From Shimia aestuarii (GTDB lineage Bacteria > Pseudomonadota > Alphaproteobacteria > Rhodobacterales > Rhodobacteraceae), in assembly GCF_022814865.1 (NCBI RefSeq), contig NZ_JAKVRD010000008.1:117194-181193 (forward strand): a stretch of DNA of 64,000 nt, given 5' to 3'. Each line of letters opens with the position of its first letter. Position 1 is the first letter of the stretch. This document shows positions 19,049 to 28,172 of the stretch, piece after piece. Both the position numbers and the translations under genes were made by a program. The notes beneath the pieces were generated by a model that worked only from the letters and a program-made list of their open reading frames with translations, was not told the DNA's origin and did no database searches.

Positions 19049-20596
19049 TCAGTCCGCGAACCACGCCTCGACCGCCGCGCGCTGAGCGGCACTCATGTGC
19101 AGCCCGAGCTTGGAGCGCCGCCAGAGCGCGTCCTCGCCCGTGTGCGCATATTCTCTGTCCCGCATCCAGCGCAGTTCCGCCTCGGTCAGGGTCGCGCCGA
19201 AATCCTTGCCAAGGTCTTCGCGCTGTGTGGCATCGCCAAGCATGTCCCATGCCTCGCGACCATAAAGCCGCACAAGCCGTCCTGCCCATCCGCCTGTAAT
19301 GAACGGATAGTCGCCACAAAGCTCTTCGATCAGAGCGCCCTTGTCGCCCAGATCGAAATCCCCACCCGGAAGCGCGACGCCCGCTGTCCATTCCCTGCCC
19401 GCCGCCGGAAAATGCGGGGTGAGCTTGGCCAGCGCCGCCTCGGCCAGTCGACGGTAGGTCGTGATCTTGCCGCCAAACACATTGAGCAGCGGCGCACCCT
19501 CTGCGTCGAGCGTCAGAACATAGTCCCGCGTCGCCGCACTCGCGGAACGCGCCCCATCATCATAGAGCGGCCGCACGCCGGAGTAGGTCCAGACCACATC
19601 CTCGGCGCGGATCTCCTTGGCGAAATACCGGTTGGCAAAAGCGATGAGATAATCGCGCTCCTCATCGCTACAGCGGGGTGGTTCAGACGGATCCTCTTGG
19701 GGCGCGTCCGTGGTGCCGATCAGGGTAAACTTACCCTCATAGGGGATGGCAAAGATGATGCGTCCATCCGACCCTTGCAGGAAATAGGCGCGGTCATGGT
19801 CATAGAGGCGTGGCACGATGATATGGCTGCCACGCACAAGGGTAACGCCTTCGCGGCTTTCGGTATGCACCACGTCGCGGATCACCTCGCCAACCCACGG
19901 CCCTGCCGCGTTGACAAGGGCGCGCGTAGTGACGTCCATAGTGCCTTGCGGACCGCGCAGGAATACGCGCCAAAGATCGCCCTCGCGCCGCGCGTCCGTG
20001 ACCTCAGAGCGAACCCGGATATCCGCCCCGCGCGCCGCCGCATCGCGCGCGTTCAACACGACAAGCCGCGCATCATCGACCCAACAATCGGAATACTCGA
20101 ACGCCCGCGTCATCACCGGGCGCAAAGGGTCTCCTGCCGCGTCTTTCCGCAGGTCGATGCGACGCGTCCCCGGCAGGATCTTCCGCCCCCCAAGATGGTC
20201 ATAGAGGAAAAGGCCAAGCCGGATGATCCATCCCGGCCGGCGCCCGCGCAGCCACGGCATGGTGACACCCAGGAGACGCGAGATCGGTGTGCCGCCCTCG
20301 AACCGCATGTCGGGATGAAGCGGCAGAACAAAGCGCATTGGCCACGAGATATGCGGCATGGCCTTGAGAAGAACCTCGCGCTCGATGAGGCTCTCACGGA
20401 CAAGTCGCACCTTGCCATATTCGAGATAGCGCAAACCGCCGTGGAAAAGTTTGGTCGAGCCGGAAGAGGTTGCCGACGCAAGATCGCCCTTCTCGGCAAG
20501 AAGCACCGAAAGGCCGCGCCCCGCCGCATCGCGCGCGATGCCTGCGCCGTTGACGCCGCCACCGATCACCAAAAGGTCCACTGTCGTCTCAGACAT
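19049..20596 (-). CDS. glpD: Glycerol-3-phosphate dehydrogenase (aerobic, FAD)
   Basis: GlpD oxidises glycerol 3-phosphate to dihydroxyacetone phosphate at the membrane and passes electrons to quinone. The 515-residue protein has the FAD-binding [17 protein letters not shown] at residues 11-27, then [16 protein letters not shown], and the C-terminal domain of the GlpA/GlpD family. ATG 20596 is chosen because it starts the normal [15 protein letters not shown]-terminus. Longer open frame to the right is noncoding and contains a palindromic element. It pairs functionally with glpK just downstream. Confidence 0.95.
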   Translation of the reverse strand: MSETTVDLLVIGGGVNGAGIARDAAGRGLSVLLAEKGDLASATSSGSTKLFHGGLRYLEYGKVRLVRESLIEREVLLKAMPHISWPMRFVLPLHPDMRFEGGTPISRLLGVTMPWLRGRRPGWIIRLGLFLYDHLGGRKILPGTRRIDLRKDAAGDPLRPVMTRAFEYSDCWVDDARLVVLNARDAAARGADIRVRSEVTDARREGDLWRVFLRGPQGTMDVTTRALVNAAGPWVGEVIRDVVHTESREGVTLVRGSHIIVPRLYDHDRAYFLQGSDGRIIFAIPYEGKFTLIGTTDAPQEDPSEPPRCSDEERDYLIAFANRYFAKEIRAEDVVWTYSGVRPLYDDGARSASAATRDYVLTLDAEGAPLLNVFGGKITTYRRLAEAALAKLTPHFPAAGREWTAGVALPGGDFDLGDKGALIEELCGDYPFITGGWAGRLVRLYGREAWDMLGDATQREDLGKDFGATLTEAELRWMRDREYAHTGEDALWRRSKLGLHMSAAQRAAVEAWFAD

Positions 20597-20620
20597 CTTG
20601 CCCCCGTCTCCTGCGCCGCG

Positions 20621-20660
20621 CCCAAGGCTTTTCGAAAAGCCTTGGGCGTGATTTCGAAAT
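20621..20660. repeat. Compound TTCGAA palindrome, copy A
   Basis: A perfect 26-base palindrome (20621-20646, half-site CCCAAGGCTTTTC) is followed by ATTTCGAAAT (20651-20660). It lies 25 bases upstream of glpD, between two minus-strand genes. A similar compound structure occurs at 40670-40736. It could serve as a terminator for the acyl-CoA synthetase gene or as a dispersed palindromic repeat. Confidence 0.75.
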
Positions 20661-20766
20661 GGTTTGCCCCGCTCTAGCCCCGCCCACATCGCCGGGGAAG
20701 GCCCAAACAGCAGCCGGGCGGCAGGAGACCCCACCGCCCGGCAAAATTTCATCAACCTGTCACATC

Positions 20767-22662
20767 TTAGGCGTCGACGTGATCTTTGGCCCATTCCCAA
20801 GGCCGGACGAAATCGCCAAGAACCTTGCCGACCTCTTCGTCGCTCGATCCGTTGCTTTCAAGCTGAGCAACAAGGCCGCGCTTCTTGTCGTCAAGCACAG
20901 ACGTGACGCGTGCCGCGACGCCTGCCTCTTCCAGAGCCGCATTGTAGATACGCGTGATCGCCGCCTTGCGCAGGTCAGGTTTGAAAATCTTGCCCACCGC
21001 CGTTTTCGGCAGCTCGTCCATGATCTCCACATGTTTGGGCAGGGCCGCGCGTTCGTGGATATGCACCTTGGCGTGCTTGCGCAGCTCCTCGAGCGACACG
21101 CTCGCCCCCTCGACAAGCTCGACATAGACGCACGGCACCTCACCTGCATAGGCATCAGGTTGGCCGATCGCACCCGCGAAGGACACGTCATGATGCGCCA
21201 GCATGGCCTCTTCGATCTCGGCAGGGTCGATATTGTGACCCCCGCGGATGATGAGGTCCTTGGCCCGCCCAGTGATCCAGACATAGCCATCCGCATCAAT
21301 GCGCCCAAGGTCGCCCGTGCGCAGGAACTTGTGGTGATAGAACAGGTCTTTGTTCTTCTCGGATTCGGTATAGGTATTGCCTTCGTGGACACCGGGGTTG
21401 TCGACGCAGATTTCGCCCACCTCATCAACCGCGCATTCCACCGGCCCGTCTGGCGTATCCTTGAAGATGCGCACATCCGTGTAAGGGAACGGAAGGCCAA
21501 CCGAGCCGACCTTCTTGTCGCCGGTCGGCGGGTTGCAGGAGACGAGACAGGTCGCCTCGGTCAGACCATAGCCCTCGACGATATCGACGCCACAGGTTTT
21601 CTCGAACCGTTTGAACAGTTCGAGCGGCATCGGAGCCGAGCCGGAGAACGCCGTTTTGACCGAGGAGATATCCGCATCCACCGGGCGCTGCATGAGCGCA
21701 GCCACGGCGGTCGGCACGGTGATGATAAAGCTGATCTTCCAGCGCTCGATGAGCTTCCAGAAGTTATCAAACACCCCGTCGCCGCGATAACCCGCTGGCG
21801 TCGGAAAGACCACGTGCGCGCCCGAGGCAATCGCCGCCTGCACGATGACATGCACCGCGAACACATGGAAAAGCGGCAGCGGGCACATGATGTTGTCCTC
21901 TTCGGTGAAGAGAAGCTCATGCCCGATCCAGCCATTGTAGATCATGCCGGAATAGAGATGCTGCGCGACCTTGGGCATCCCCGTCGTGCCGCCAGTATGG
22001 AAATAGGCCCCGACGCGATCGCCCGCGCAATCCTCGAAATCAAGCGTGGTGTTCTGTTTCGCCAGTTCCTTATTGAAGGGTTTTACATCGGCGTGGTGGT
22101 TGCCCGGGTTCTTGGGCCGTACAAGCGGCACGATCCAGCTTTTGGGCGGGGTCAGGTAGCGGTTGAGGTCGATCTCGAGCACCGTATGCACATGCGGCGC
22201 GTGGCGAACGGCCTCGGCGACTTTCTGCGCCACGTCGGTCTTCGGAAACGCCTTGAGCGTGACGACGACCTTGGCATCGGTTTCGCGCAGGATCGAGCCG
22301 ATCTGCTCCGGCTCGAGAAGCGGGTTGATGGGGCTTACGATGCCCGCGATCATACCACCCAGAAGCGTCACCAGCGTCTCGTTACAGTTCGGCAGGACAT
22401 AGGCGACCGTATCATTCTCGCCGATCCCGAGATCGCGGAACATGTTCGCGGCTTGCACGGCCTTGGTGTGAAGCTCGGTCCAGGTCAGGGTTTCGGCTTT
22501 GTCCGTCGCCCCCGACAAAAGCTGATAGCTGACCGCCGGACGGTCCGGGAACCGTTCTTTCGTGCTGGTCAGAAACTTGTAGATCGTCTTTGGAAGCGGG
22601 CGCGCTTCCCACGGCATTTCTTGTTCGATCTTCTTCAGGTCTTCGCGCGTGGCAAATGACAT
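20767..22662 (-). CDS. AMP-forming acyl-CoA synthetase
   Basis: This enzyme activates a carboxylic acid to its acyl-CoA through an acyl-adenylate. It has 631 residues from ATG 22662, with GGAGG upstream. The AMP-binding loop YFHTGGTTGMPK lies near residue 215, EGYGLTEATCLVS near 375 and RTGDLGRID near 470. The A10 lysine motif PKTAVGKIFK lies near 560. The C-terminal extension of about 60 residues is acidic. The acid substrate is unknown. An isolated palindromic region separates it from glpD. Confidence 0.88.
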   Translation of the reverse strand: MSFATREDLKKIEQEMPWEARPLPKTIYKFLTSTKERFPDRPAVSYQLLSGATDKAETLTWTELHTKAVQAANMFRDLGIGENDTVAYVLPNCNETLVTLLGGMIAGIVSPINPLLEPEQIGSILRETDAKVVVTLKAFPKTDVAQKVAEAVRHAPHVHTVLEIDLNRYLTPPKSWIVPLVRPKNPGNHHADVKPFNKELAKQNTTLDFEDCAGDRVGAYFHTGGTTGMPKVAQHLYSGMIYNGWIGHELLFTEEDNIMCPLPLFHVFAVHVIVQAAIASGAHVVFPTPAGYRGDGVFDNFWKLIERWKISFIITVPTAVAALMQRPVDADISSVKTAFSGSAPMPLELFKRFEKTCGVDIVEGYGLTEATCLVSCNPPTGDKKVGSVGLPFPYTDVRIFKDTPDGPVECAVDEVGEICVDNPGVHEGNTYTESEKNKDLFYHHKFLRTGDLGRIDADGYVWITGRAKDLIIRGGHNIDPAEIEEAMLAHHDVSFAGAIGQPDAYAGEVPCVYVELVEGASVSLEELRKHAKVHIHERAALPKHVEIMDELPKTAVGKIFKPDLRKAAITRIYNAALEEAGVAARVTSVLDDKKRGLVAQLESNGSSDEEVGKVLGDFVRPWEWAKDHVDA

Positions 22663-22853
22663 TTTCCGGTCTCCTCCCCGTCGTCTGCCCGTTTCCCAAA
22701 CCGGGCTTATATTCAAGATGCGATCTAAATCCCCAACTCGCAAGGGCTTGGCCAGAGTCGACCCTAAGTCAAGCAAGGCCAAAACGTTGCGTCAGACCAC
22801 CGATTTTTGCCCATTTCCCCTGTAAAACAGGGAAATCCGTGGCTCACCAAAGG

Positions 22854-22878
22854 AAAAAGGGCGCCCCGAAAGGCGCCC
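22854..22878 (-). terminator. Rho-independent terminator of the BON/LysM gene
   Basis: Read on the minus strand, GGGCGCC pairs with GGCGCCC around a 6-base loop (22859-22878), and TTTTT follows at 22858-22854. It lies 28 bases after the stop at 22906 and is the most classical terminator in the window. Confidence 0.88.
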
Positions 22879-22905
22879 CGGACTGAAACCGAATTCTGGC
22901 CGCGA

Positions 22906-23325
22906 TTAGCCGTCTTGCGGAATACGCAGAACCTGACCCGGATAAATCTTGTCGGGATGGCTAAGCATCGGGCGGTTGGCCTCGAAAATCTCGTTATAGC
23001 GGTTGCCATCGCCAAGCGCCTTTTTGGAGATCGCCCAAAGCGTATCGCCCTTCTCAACCGTGTGGAACGTCGGCTCTGCGCCGCCATCATCCTCGACTGC
23101 GGCCACGCCTTCGACATTGCCGACCGCAAGGATCACCTTCTCGCGCATCTCTTGGCTGACCGCCGCGCCGGATACTTTCACCTTGTCGCCCTCGACCGTA
23201 ATGTCGAGACCCTCGGCATCAAGCCCGAGATCAGCAACTTCTTTCTTGAGCACCTCGGCGTCCGGTGTGTCGTCCCCACCGATCAGCGATTTACCCGCTC
23301 CTTTGAGGAAATTCCAAAGACCCAT
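22906..23325 (-). CDS. BON + LysM domain protein, YgaU/Kbp-like
   Basis: This 139-residue protein starts MGLWNFLKGAGKSL, as the E. coli potassium-binding protein Kbp (YgaU) does. A BON domain spans about residues 25-85 and a LysM domain about residues 88-138 (HTVEKGDTLWAISKKALGDG, VLRIP). No signal peptide is visible, as in YgaU, so it is likely cytoplasmic. Kbp binds K+ in E. coli, and this activity is only inferred here. ATG 23325 is favoured by GGGAGA 8 bases upstream over the ATG at 23331. Confidence 0.88.
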   Translation of the reverse strand: MGLWNFLKGAGKSLIGGDDTPDAEVLKKEVADLGLDAEGLDITVEGDKVKVSGAAVSQEMREKVILAVGNVEGVAAVEDDGGAEPTFHTVEKGDTLWAISKKALGDGNRYNEIFEANRPMLSHPDKIYPGQVLRIPQDG

Positions 23326-23391
23326 CTTCATTCTCCCGTTTGACAGATGGGGAAAGCATGCCCCCATCCCCGCCAAAAGGTAAGGGGGAAT

Positions 23392-25191
23392 TCACAGGTC
23401 CAAGGCCCCGTCCGTAAACTGAAGCCGTGCAAGGCGCGCATATAGGCCGCCTTCGGCCACCAGATCATCATGGCTCCCTTGTGCCACGATGCGCCCTTCT
23501 TCCATGACGAGGATACGATCGGCCTTTTTGACCGTGGCAAGGCGGTGCGCGACGATGATCGTCGTGCGCGAGCGCGCCATTTCATCCACGGCGTTTTGCA
23601 CCGCGCGTTCGCTCTCGGCATCAAGGGCCGAGGTCGCCTCGTCCAAGAGAAGCACCGGCGCATCGCGCAGGATCGCGCGGGCGATGGCGATACGCTGTTT
23701 CTGACCGCCCGAGAGCATCACACCGCGTTCGCCCACGTATGAGTCATACCCCTCAGGGAGCGCCATGATGAAATCATGCGCCGCCGCGGCCTTTGCTGCG
23801 GCTTCGACCTCGGCATCGCTTGCATCCGGGCGACCAAAGCGAATGTTCTCGCGCGCCGATGCGGCGAAAACCACCGGGTCTTGCGGCACGAGGGCCATTT
23901 CCTTGCGGAAGGTGGCCCGCTCCATGTCGCTCAGGGACACGCCGTCAAGACAAACCTGCCCGCTGTCGGGATCATAGAACCGCTGCATCAGCTGGATGAT
24001 CGTCGACTTGCCGGCCCCCGACGGGCCGACAACGGCCACCGTTTCGCCCGGCGCAATCTCAAAGCTCACCCCGTCGAGCGCCTGCACACCGGGGCGCGAA
24101 GGATAGGCGAAATGCACCGCATCAAAGCGGATCCGCCCCTCGACCGGGTTGGGCAGGGCTTTGGGCACGGCAGGATCAATGATCGCATCCTCCACATGCA
24201 GCAACTCCACAAGCCGCTCTGTGGCGCCCGCCGCGCGCTGCAACTCGCCCCAGATCTCCGAAAGCGCCCCAACGGCCCCCGCAACCATCACCGAGTAGAT
24301 CACGAATTGCACCAGCATCCCGATGCTCATGCCGCCCGCCCGCACATCGCGCGCGCCCATCCAAAGGACGCCCACCACACCCGAGAAGATCAGGAAGATC
24401 ACGATCATCGTCATCACCGCACGGGTGTTGATCCGCCGCATCGCCGCATCAAGCGACAGGTCGGTAACCGACCCAAAGGTCTTGCGCGCGGCGGCCTCGC
24501 CGGTAAAGGCCTGCACCGTTTGCGCCGAGGTGAGCGCCTCGGACGCATTACCAGAGCTCTCTGCGATCCAGTCCTGGTTCTCACGGCTCAGCTTGCGCAG
24601 GCGCCGCCCCAGAACAAGGATCGGTACAATCACCACAGGCACCACCAAAAGGACCAATCCCGTCAGCTTCGGCGAGGTCAGCAGCATGAGCGCCAGCCCA
24701 CCGAAGAACAAAAGCACGTTGCGCAATGCAATCGATACCGACGAACCGACAACCGTCTGGATCACCGTCGTATCCGTGGTGATCCGGCTCAGAACCTCGC
24801 CGGTCATGATCTTTTCGTAGAACACCGGGCTCATGCCGATCATCCGATCGAAGACCGCCTTGCGAATATCGGCCACAACCAATTCGCCCAGCCGCGACAC
24901 GAGCAAATAGCGCAGCGCCGTGCCCACCGCGAGAAGCGCAGCAAAACCGATTGCGGCAAGGAAATACTGATCCAGAAGCGCATCGCTTTCGGTGCCGAAA
25001 TTGTCGACCACCCGACGCACTGCCATGGGTAGGACCAACGACACCGTCGCCGTCAGAACAAGCGCAAGACCCGCCGCCAACGCCCAGAAACGATAGGGGA
25101 TGATAAAGCGTTTCAACCCGGCCAACGCCCCGATCCGGCGCGATTTGGCGCGGTCTTCTTCGCTTGGCTGCGGCGTCGGTTGTCTGGCCAT
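23392..25191 (-). CDS. ABC exporter, fused permease and ATPase (MsbA/multidrug type)
   Basis: This 599-residue half-transporter works as a homodimer in the inner membrane. Six transmembrane segments occupy residues 30-320. The nucleotide-binding domain follows, with Walker A GPSGAGKST near residue 393, signature LSGGQKQR near 495 and Walker B VLLLDEATSALD near 515. It resembles ABCB-type lipid and drug exporters, and the substrate is not evident. It begins 91 bases from tRNA-Gly and ends 67 bases before the BON/LysM gene. Confidence 0.9.
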   Translation of the reverse strand: MARQPTPQPSEEDRAKSRRIGALAGLKRFIIPYRFWALAAGLALVLTATVSLVLPMAVRRVVDNFGTESDALLDQYFLAAIGFAALLAVGTALRYLLVSRLGELVVADIRKAVFDRMIGMSPVFYEKIMTGEVLSRITTDTTVIQTVVGSSVSIALRNVLLFFGGLALMLLTSPKLTGLVLLVVPVVIVPILVLGRRLRKLSRENQDWIAESSGNASEALTSAQTVQAFTGEAAARKTFGSVTDLSLDAAMRRINTRAVMTMIVIFLIFSGVVGVLWMGARDVRAGGMSIGMLVQFVIYSVMVAGAVGALSEIWGELQRAAGATERLVELLHVEDAIIDPAVPKALPNPVEGRIRFDAVHFAYPSRPGVQALDGVSFEIAPGETVAVVGPSGAGKSTIIQLMQRFYDPDSGQVCLDGVSLSDMERATFRKEMALVPQDPVVFAASARENIRFGRPDASDAEVEAAAKAAAAHDFIMALPEGYDSYVGERGVMLSGGQKQRIAIARAILRDAPVLLLDEATSALDAESERAVQNAVDEMARSRTTIIVAHRLATVKKADRILVMEEGRIVAQGSHDDLVAEGGLYARLARLQFTDGALDL

Positions 25192-25281
25192 GATCTCTTC
25201 CCTGTCCGTCGTGTCAGACGGTATTGGCCGAGCCTGCGCACAGGGTCAAGGCGACAATGGGGCCCGATCAGAGGAGAAGGT

Positions 25282-25355
25282 TGGAGCGGGTAGCGGGAAT
25301 CGAACCCGCACCTTAAGCTTGGAAGGCTCTTATGATACCATTTCACCATACCCGC
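25282..25355 (-). tRNA. tRNA-Gly (anticodon UCC)
   Basis: This is a 74-base minus-strand cloverleaf. The acceptor begins GCGGGTA, the anticodon loop is CTTCCAA, the T-arm has GGTTCGATTCC, and CCA is encoded (25282-25284). It is a single gene, not in a tRNA cluster. Confidence 0.96.
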
Positions 25356-25471
25356 CCGAGGGTTCGACCTATCTAGTTCAGGCGCGAAAGAGGGTCAATA
25401 GGGTGCAGCGGCCAAACCGGAAATTGCCGACACGGGCCAGGCAATTTCGCCCGCCCCGTGCCTGTCTTGTC

Positions 25472-26212
25472 TTACCAGGGCTGGTTCGCCGGACCGATGG
25501 TGAACTCGTTGATCGTCGTGTCCTCAGGCATATCGAGCGCAAAGGAAACAACCCGCGCGATCCGTTCGGGCGAGATGCCGAACGCGTCATAGAGATCGGA
25601 CATCCCCTGCGCCGCACCCGCGTCGGTGATCGTGTCGAGCAGCTCGGTATTGATCGCCGCAGGATAAAGCGTCGCGGTACGGATATTCGTGCCCTCCATC
25701 GCCGATTCCATCCGCAGGCATTCCATGAAATCACGCACGAACCACTTGGTCCCGCCGTAGATCGCAGTACCCGGATAGGCCTTGAGCCCCGCCACCGAAG
25801 ACACCGCGAGGATATGGCCGGATTTCTGCTCGGTGAAGGTCGGCATGACCGCTGCAACGCCGTTCAGGACGCCGTTGATGTTCACATCGACCATCCGCTT
25901 CCACTCGCTGGTCTTAAGCGCCGAGACATTGCTCACGGGCATGATCCCCGCATTGAGAAAGATCGCATCGACCCGGCCATAGGTCTCCTTGGCCAACGCA
26001 ACGAGTGCGTCGTTGTCTTCGGGCTTGGTCACGTCGAGGCTCTGGTAGACCGCCTCGCCGCCGGCCGCGCGAATGTCTTCAGCGATCTGGCGGAGCTTGT
26101 CTTCGCGCCGCGCTCCAAGGACCACCTTGCCGCCCTTGGCCGCGATATCCTTTGCCGTCGCTTCGCCAATCCCCGACGATGCGCCCGTGATGATGATAAC
26201 CTTGTCTTTCAT
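25472..26212 (-). CDS. Short-chain dehydrogenase/reductase
   Basis: This 246-residue classical SDR has TGASSGIGEATA at residues 9-20 (NADP-type GxxxGxG), NAGIMP near 88, the catalytic Ser in AVSSVAG near 138, and the Tyr-Lys pair in YGGTK near 151-155. The family (YdfG-like) reduces diverse carbonyls, and no substrate can be named. It is the last gene of a minus-strand set with the cyclophilin-like and cupin genes, 117 bases after the former, opposite a divergent LysR gene. Confidence 0.87.
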   Translation of the reverse strand: MKDKVIIITGASSGIGEATAKDIAAKGGKVVLGARREDKLRQIAEDIRAAGGEAVYQSLDVTKPEDNDALVALAKETYGRVDAIFLNAGIMPVSNVSALKTSEWKRMVDVNINGVLNGVAAVMPTFTEQKSGHILAVSSVAGLKAYPGTAIYGGTKWFVRDFMECLRMESAMEGTNIRTATLYPAAINTELLDTITDAGAAQGMSDLYDAFGISPERIARVVSFALDMPEDTTINEFTIGPANQPW

Positions 26213-26329
26213 GTCTCTAGTCCTTTGTGTTTGGTGTTGGATTTGAATGCACCTTCCCCCTTGAGGGACGCGAAACGCCCCCCTGACATGGCGTGTGCCA
26301 CCGGGTTCAGGGATGTGATTGACTTGACC

Positions 26330-26779
26330 TTAGGCCGATGAAATCCGAAGCGGGAACGACCCACGCAGAAGCAGCGGTGCGATGCCGCCCTCGATGCGGC
26401 CAAGCCGTATCAAGCCGCGAGAATAGTGGTAGCCCTCATAGAAGAAGACGAGGTTGCCCCAGGGCGCGAAGTAACAGAAATCCCCCGGTGCCTCGTTTCC
26501 AAACGGCTCGGACACTGCCCCGGAAAGTTTCTGCGGCAGGTAGGCGATCTTTTCATTGCTGCCATAGTCCTCGATTGTGAGGTCAAGCGGCAGCTGTGCC
26601 ATGAGAGCTTCGCCCACCGGCGTCTGCGCAAGACCGATATGAAACATCTGGTCCGCGAAACGACATGCGATCCGCATCGCACCCTCCGATTTCTCTGCAA
26701 ATAGGCCGCCCGGCACGACTCCCGCCGCAAGCGACATCTTCAAGAGCCCACGCCGCCCGATCCGCGCCCTACTGCCCAT
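26330..26779 (-). CDS. Exported cyclophilin-like fold protein
   Basis: This 149-residue protein begins with a probable twin-arginine signal, RIGRRGLLKMSLAAG, with hydrophobic residues to about 25. The mature part matches the cyclophilin-like protein family (PF18050-type), with LPLDLTIEDYGSNEKIAYLP and a C-terminal beta region. It lacks the catalytic residues of true peptidyl-prolyl isomerases, and its function is unknown. Its start overlaps the cupin gene stop by 11 bases, so translation is coupled. Confidence 0.78.
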   Translation of the reverse strand: MGSRARIGRRGLLKMSLAAGVVPGGLFAEKSEGAMRIACRFADQMFHIGLAQTPVGEALMAQLPLDLTIEDYGSNEKIAYLPQKLSGAVSEPFGNEAPGDFCYFAPWGNLVFFYEGYHYSRGLIRLGRIEGGIAPLLLRGSFPLRISSA

Positions 26780-27167
26780 TATAGGCCTCGTCCGAGACCT
26801 GCTCCATCCAGTCGACGGCTTTGCCGTCCTGCACTTCTTGAATGGCGGTGTGGGTCATGGCGCTATCAGGCGCCGCCCCGTGCCAGTGTTTTTCGCCGGG
26901 CGCGAACCAGATCACGTCGCCGGGGCCGATCTCGACGACTTCACCGCCCCAGCGCTGCACCCGCCCCTTGCCGGAAAGAACGATAAGCGTCTGACCAAGC
27001 GGGTGGGTATGCCATGCGGTGCGCGCACCGGGCTGAAACGTCACGTTCGCGCCTTGCACCCGCGCCGCATCATGCGGATTGAAAAGCATTTCGAGCGCGA
27101 CCTCACCAGTAAACCAATCGGTCGGCCCCGGCATCGTCGTCAGGCTGTCTCTGCGGGTGATTTCCAT
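26769..27167 (-). CDS. Small cupin protein
   Basis: This 132-residue single-domain cupin has cupin motif 1 in AWHTHPLGQTLIVLSGKG (His and Gln metal ligands) and motif 2 in GDVIWFAPGEKHWHGAAP (C-terminal His). It resembles the cupin often found beside carboxymuconolactone decarboxylase-like and SDR genes, including some hydroxynitrile-lyase-type proteins. The reaction is not predictable. It is the first gene of the set, divergent from the LysR gene at 27273. Confidence 0.85.
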   Translation of the reverse strand: MEITRRDSLTTMPGPTDWFTGEVALEMLFNPHDAARVQGANVTFQPGARTAWHTHPLGQTLIVLSGKGRVQRWGGEVVEIGPGDVIWFAPGEKHWHGAAPDSAMTHTAIQEVQDGKAVDWMEQVSDEAYNGQ

Positions 27168-27242
27168 CTGCGCGTCCTTTCCTATCTCTTCGGCCTTGCT
27201 GGTAATCTAGCCCAGACTGCGCTATCCGATTAGATGCTATAA

Positions 27243-27269
27243 TTCACATGAACTACTGAATGGTATTCA
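27243..27269. promoter_or_regulatory. Two palindromes before the LysR gene, likely operator
   Basis: TTCA-CA-TGAA (27243-27252) and TGAAT-GGT-ATTCA (27257-27269) lie in tandem in an AT-rich patch, the second ending 3 bases before the ATG at 27273. The position fits autoregulation and control of the divergent cupin operon. Confidence 0.5.
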
Positions 27270-27272
27270 ATA

Positions 27273-28169
27273 ATGGCGCGAGATGAGATGAGCGAGCTCA
27301 AGGCCTTTGTCGCTGTGGCCGAAGAGCGGAGTTTCACCCGTGCCGCGGCGCGGCTTGGCCTTTCGCCCTCTGCGCTGAGCCACACAATCCGCGCCTTGGA
27401 AGACCGGCTCGGCCTGCGCCTCCTGACCCGCACCACGCGCAGCGTCTCGACAACCGAGGCTGGAGAACGCCTGTTTCAAACGCTCGCCCCTCATTTCGAA
27501 CAAATCCGCGCCGAGCTCGATGCTCTGAGCGAGTTGCGCGACAAACCCTCCGGCACCCTACGGATCAGCTCGGGCATTCACGCTGCGCAAACCATCCTGC
27601 GCCCCCGGCTCGCGGATTTCCTACCGCAGTTTCCCGACATCAACGTCGAAGTGTCGATCAACGACGGCTTTGTCGACATCGTCGGCGATCATTTCGACGC
27701 GGGCGTGCGCCTTGGCGAGTCGGTGAGTAAGGACATGATCGCGGTGCGTATTGGCCCCGACTGGCGCTTTCTCGTCGTAGGGACGCCCACCTATTTCGCG
27801 CGCCGCTCGGCCCCCGAACATCCGCGCGAGTTGACCAATCACCAATGTATCAACCTACGCCTGCCCTCGGCGGGGGGGCTCTATGCGTGGGAATTTGAAC
27901 GCGACGGGCGCGAGGTCGAGGTGCGCGTCAGCGGCCAGCTAACCTATGACAGTATACTGCCGATCCTGCACGCCACACGCGACGGGCATGGCCTCGCTTT
28001 CCTGCCCGAAGACCTTGCCCGCCCCTATATCGACACAGGCGAGTTCGAGGTCGTGCTGCGCGAGTGGTGCCCGCCTGTGCAGGGATATCACCTCTACTAC
28101 CCCAATCGCCGCCTCGCTTCTCCGGCCTTCACGCGGCTTGTCGAGGCACTGCGCTACCGCGCGCCCTAA
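27273..28169 (+). CDS. LysR-family transcriptional regulator
   Basis: This 298-residue protein has a helix-turn-helix at residues 5-65 (TRAARLGLSPSALSHTIRALE) and a substrate-binding-like effector domain with SSGIHAAQTILRP and FLPEDLA. It belongs to the large CrgA/DmlR-type LysR branch. It is divergent from the cupin/cyclophilin/SDR set and most likely controls it. The effector is unknown. An alternative start is ATG 27288. It is convergent with the ThDP gene, with 3 bases between stops. Confidence 0.88.
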   Translation: MARDEMSELKAFVAVAEERSFTRAAARLGLSPSALSHTIRALEDRLGLRLLTRTTRSVSTTEAGERLFQTLAPHFEQIRAELDALSELRDKPSGTLRISSGIHAAQTILRPRLADFLPQFPDINVEVSINDGFVDIVGDHFDAGVRLGESVSKDMIAVRIGPDWRFLVVGTPTYFARRSAPEHPRELTNHQCINLRLPSAGGLYAWEFERDGREVEVRVSGQLTYDSILPILHATRDGHGLAFLPEDLARPYIDTGEFEVVLREWCPPVQGYHLYYPNRRLASPAFTRLVEALRYRAP

Positions 28170-28172
28170 CCG

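Noticed and set aside
20659..22659. A 666-codon open frame on the plus strand opposite the acyl-CoA synthetase gene
   Set aside because: It is a mirror frame created by strong third-position GC bias. Its product is low-complexity Arg/His-rich and matches no family, while the minus strand encodes a complete synthetase with all motifs.
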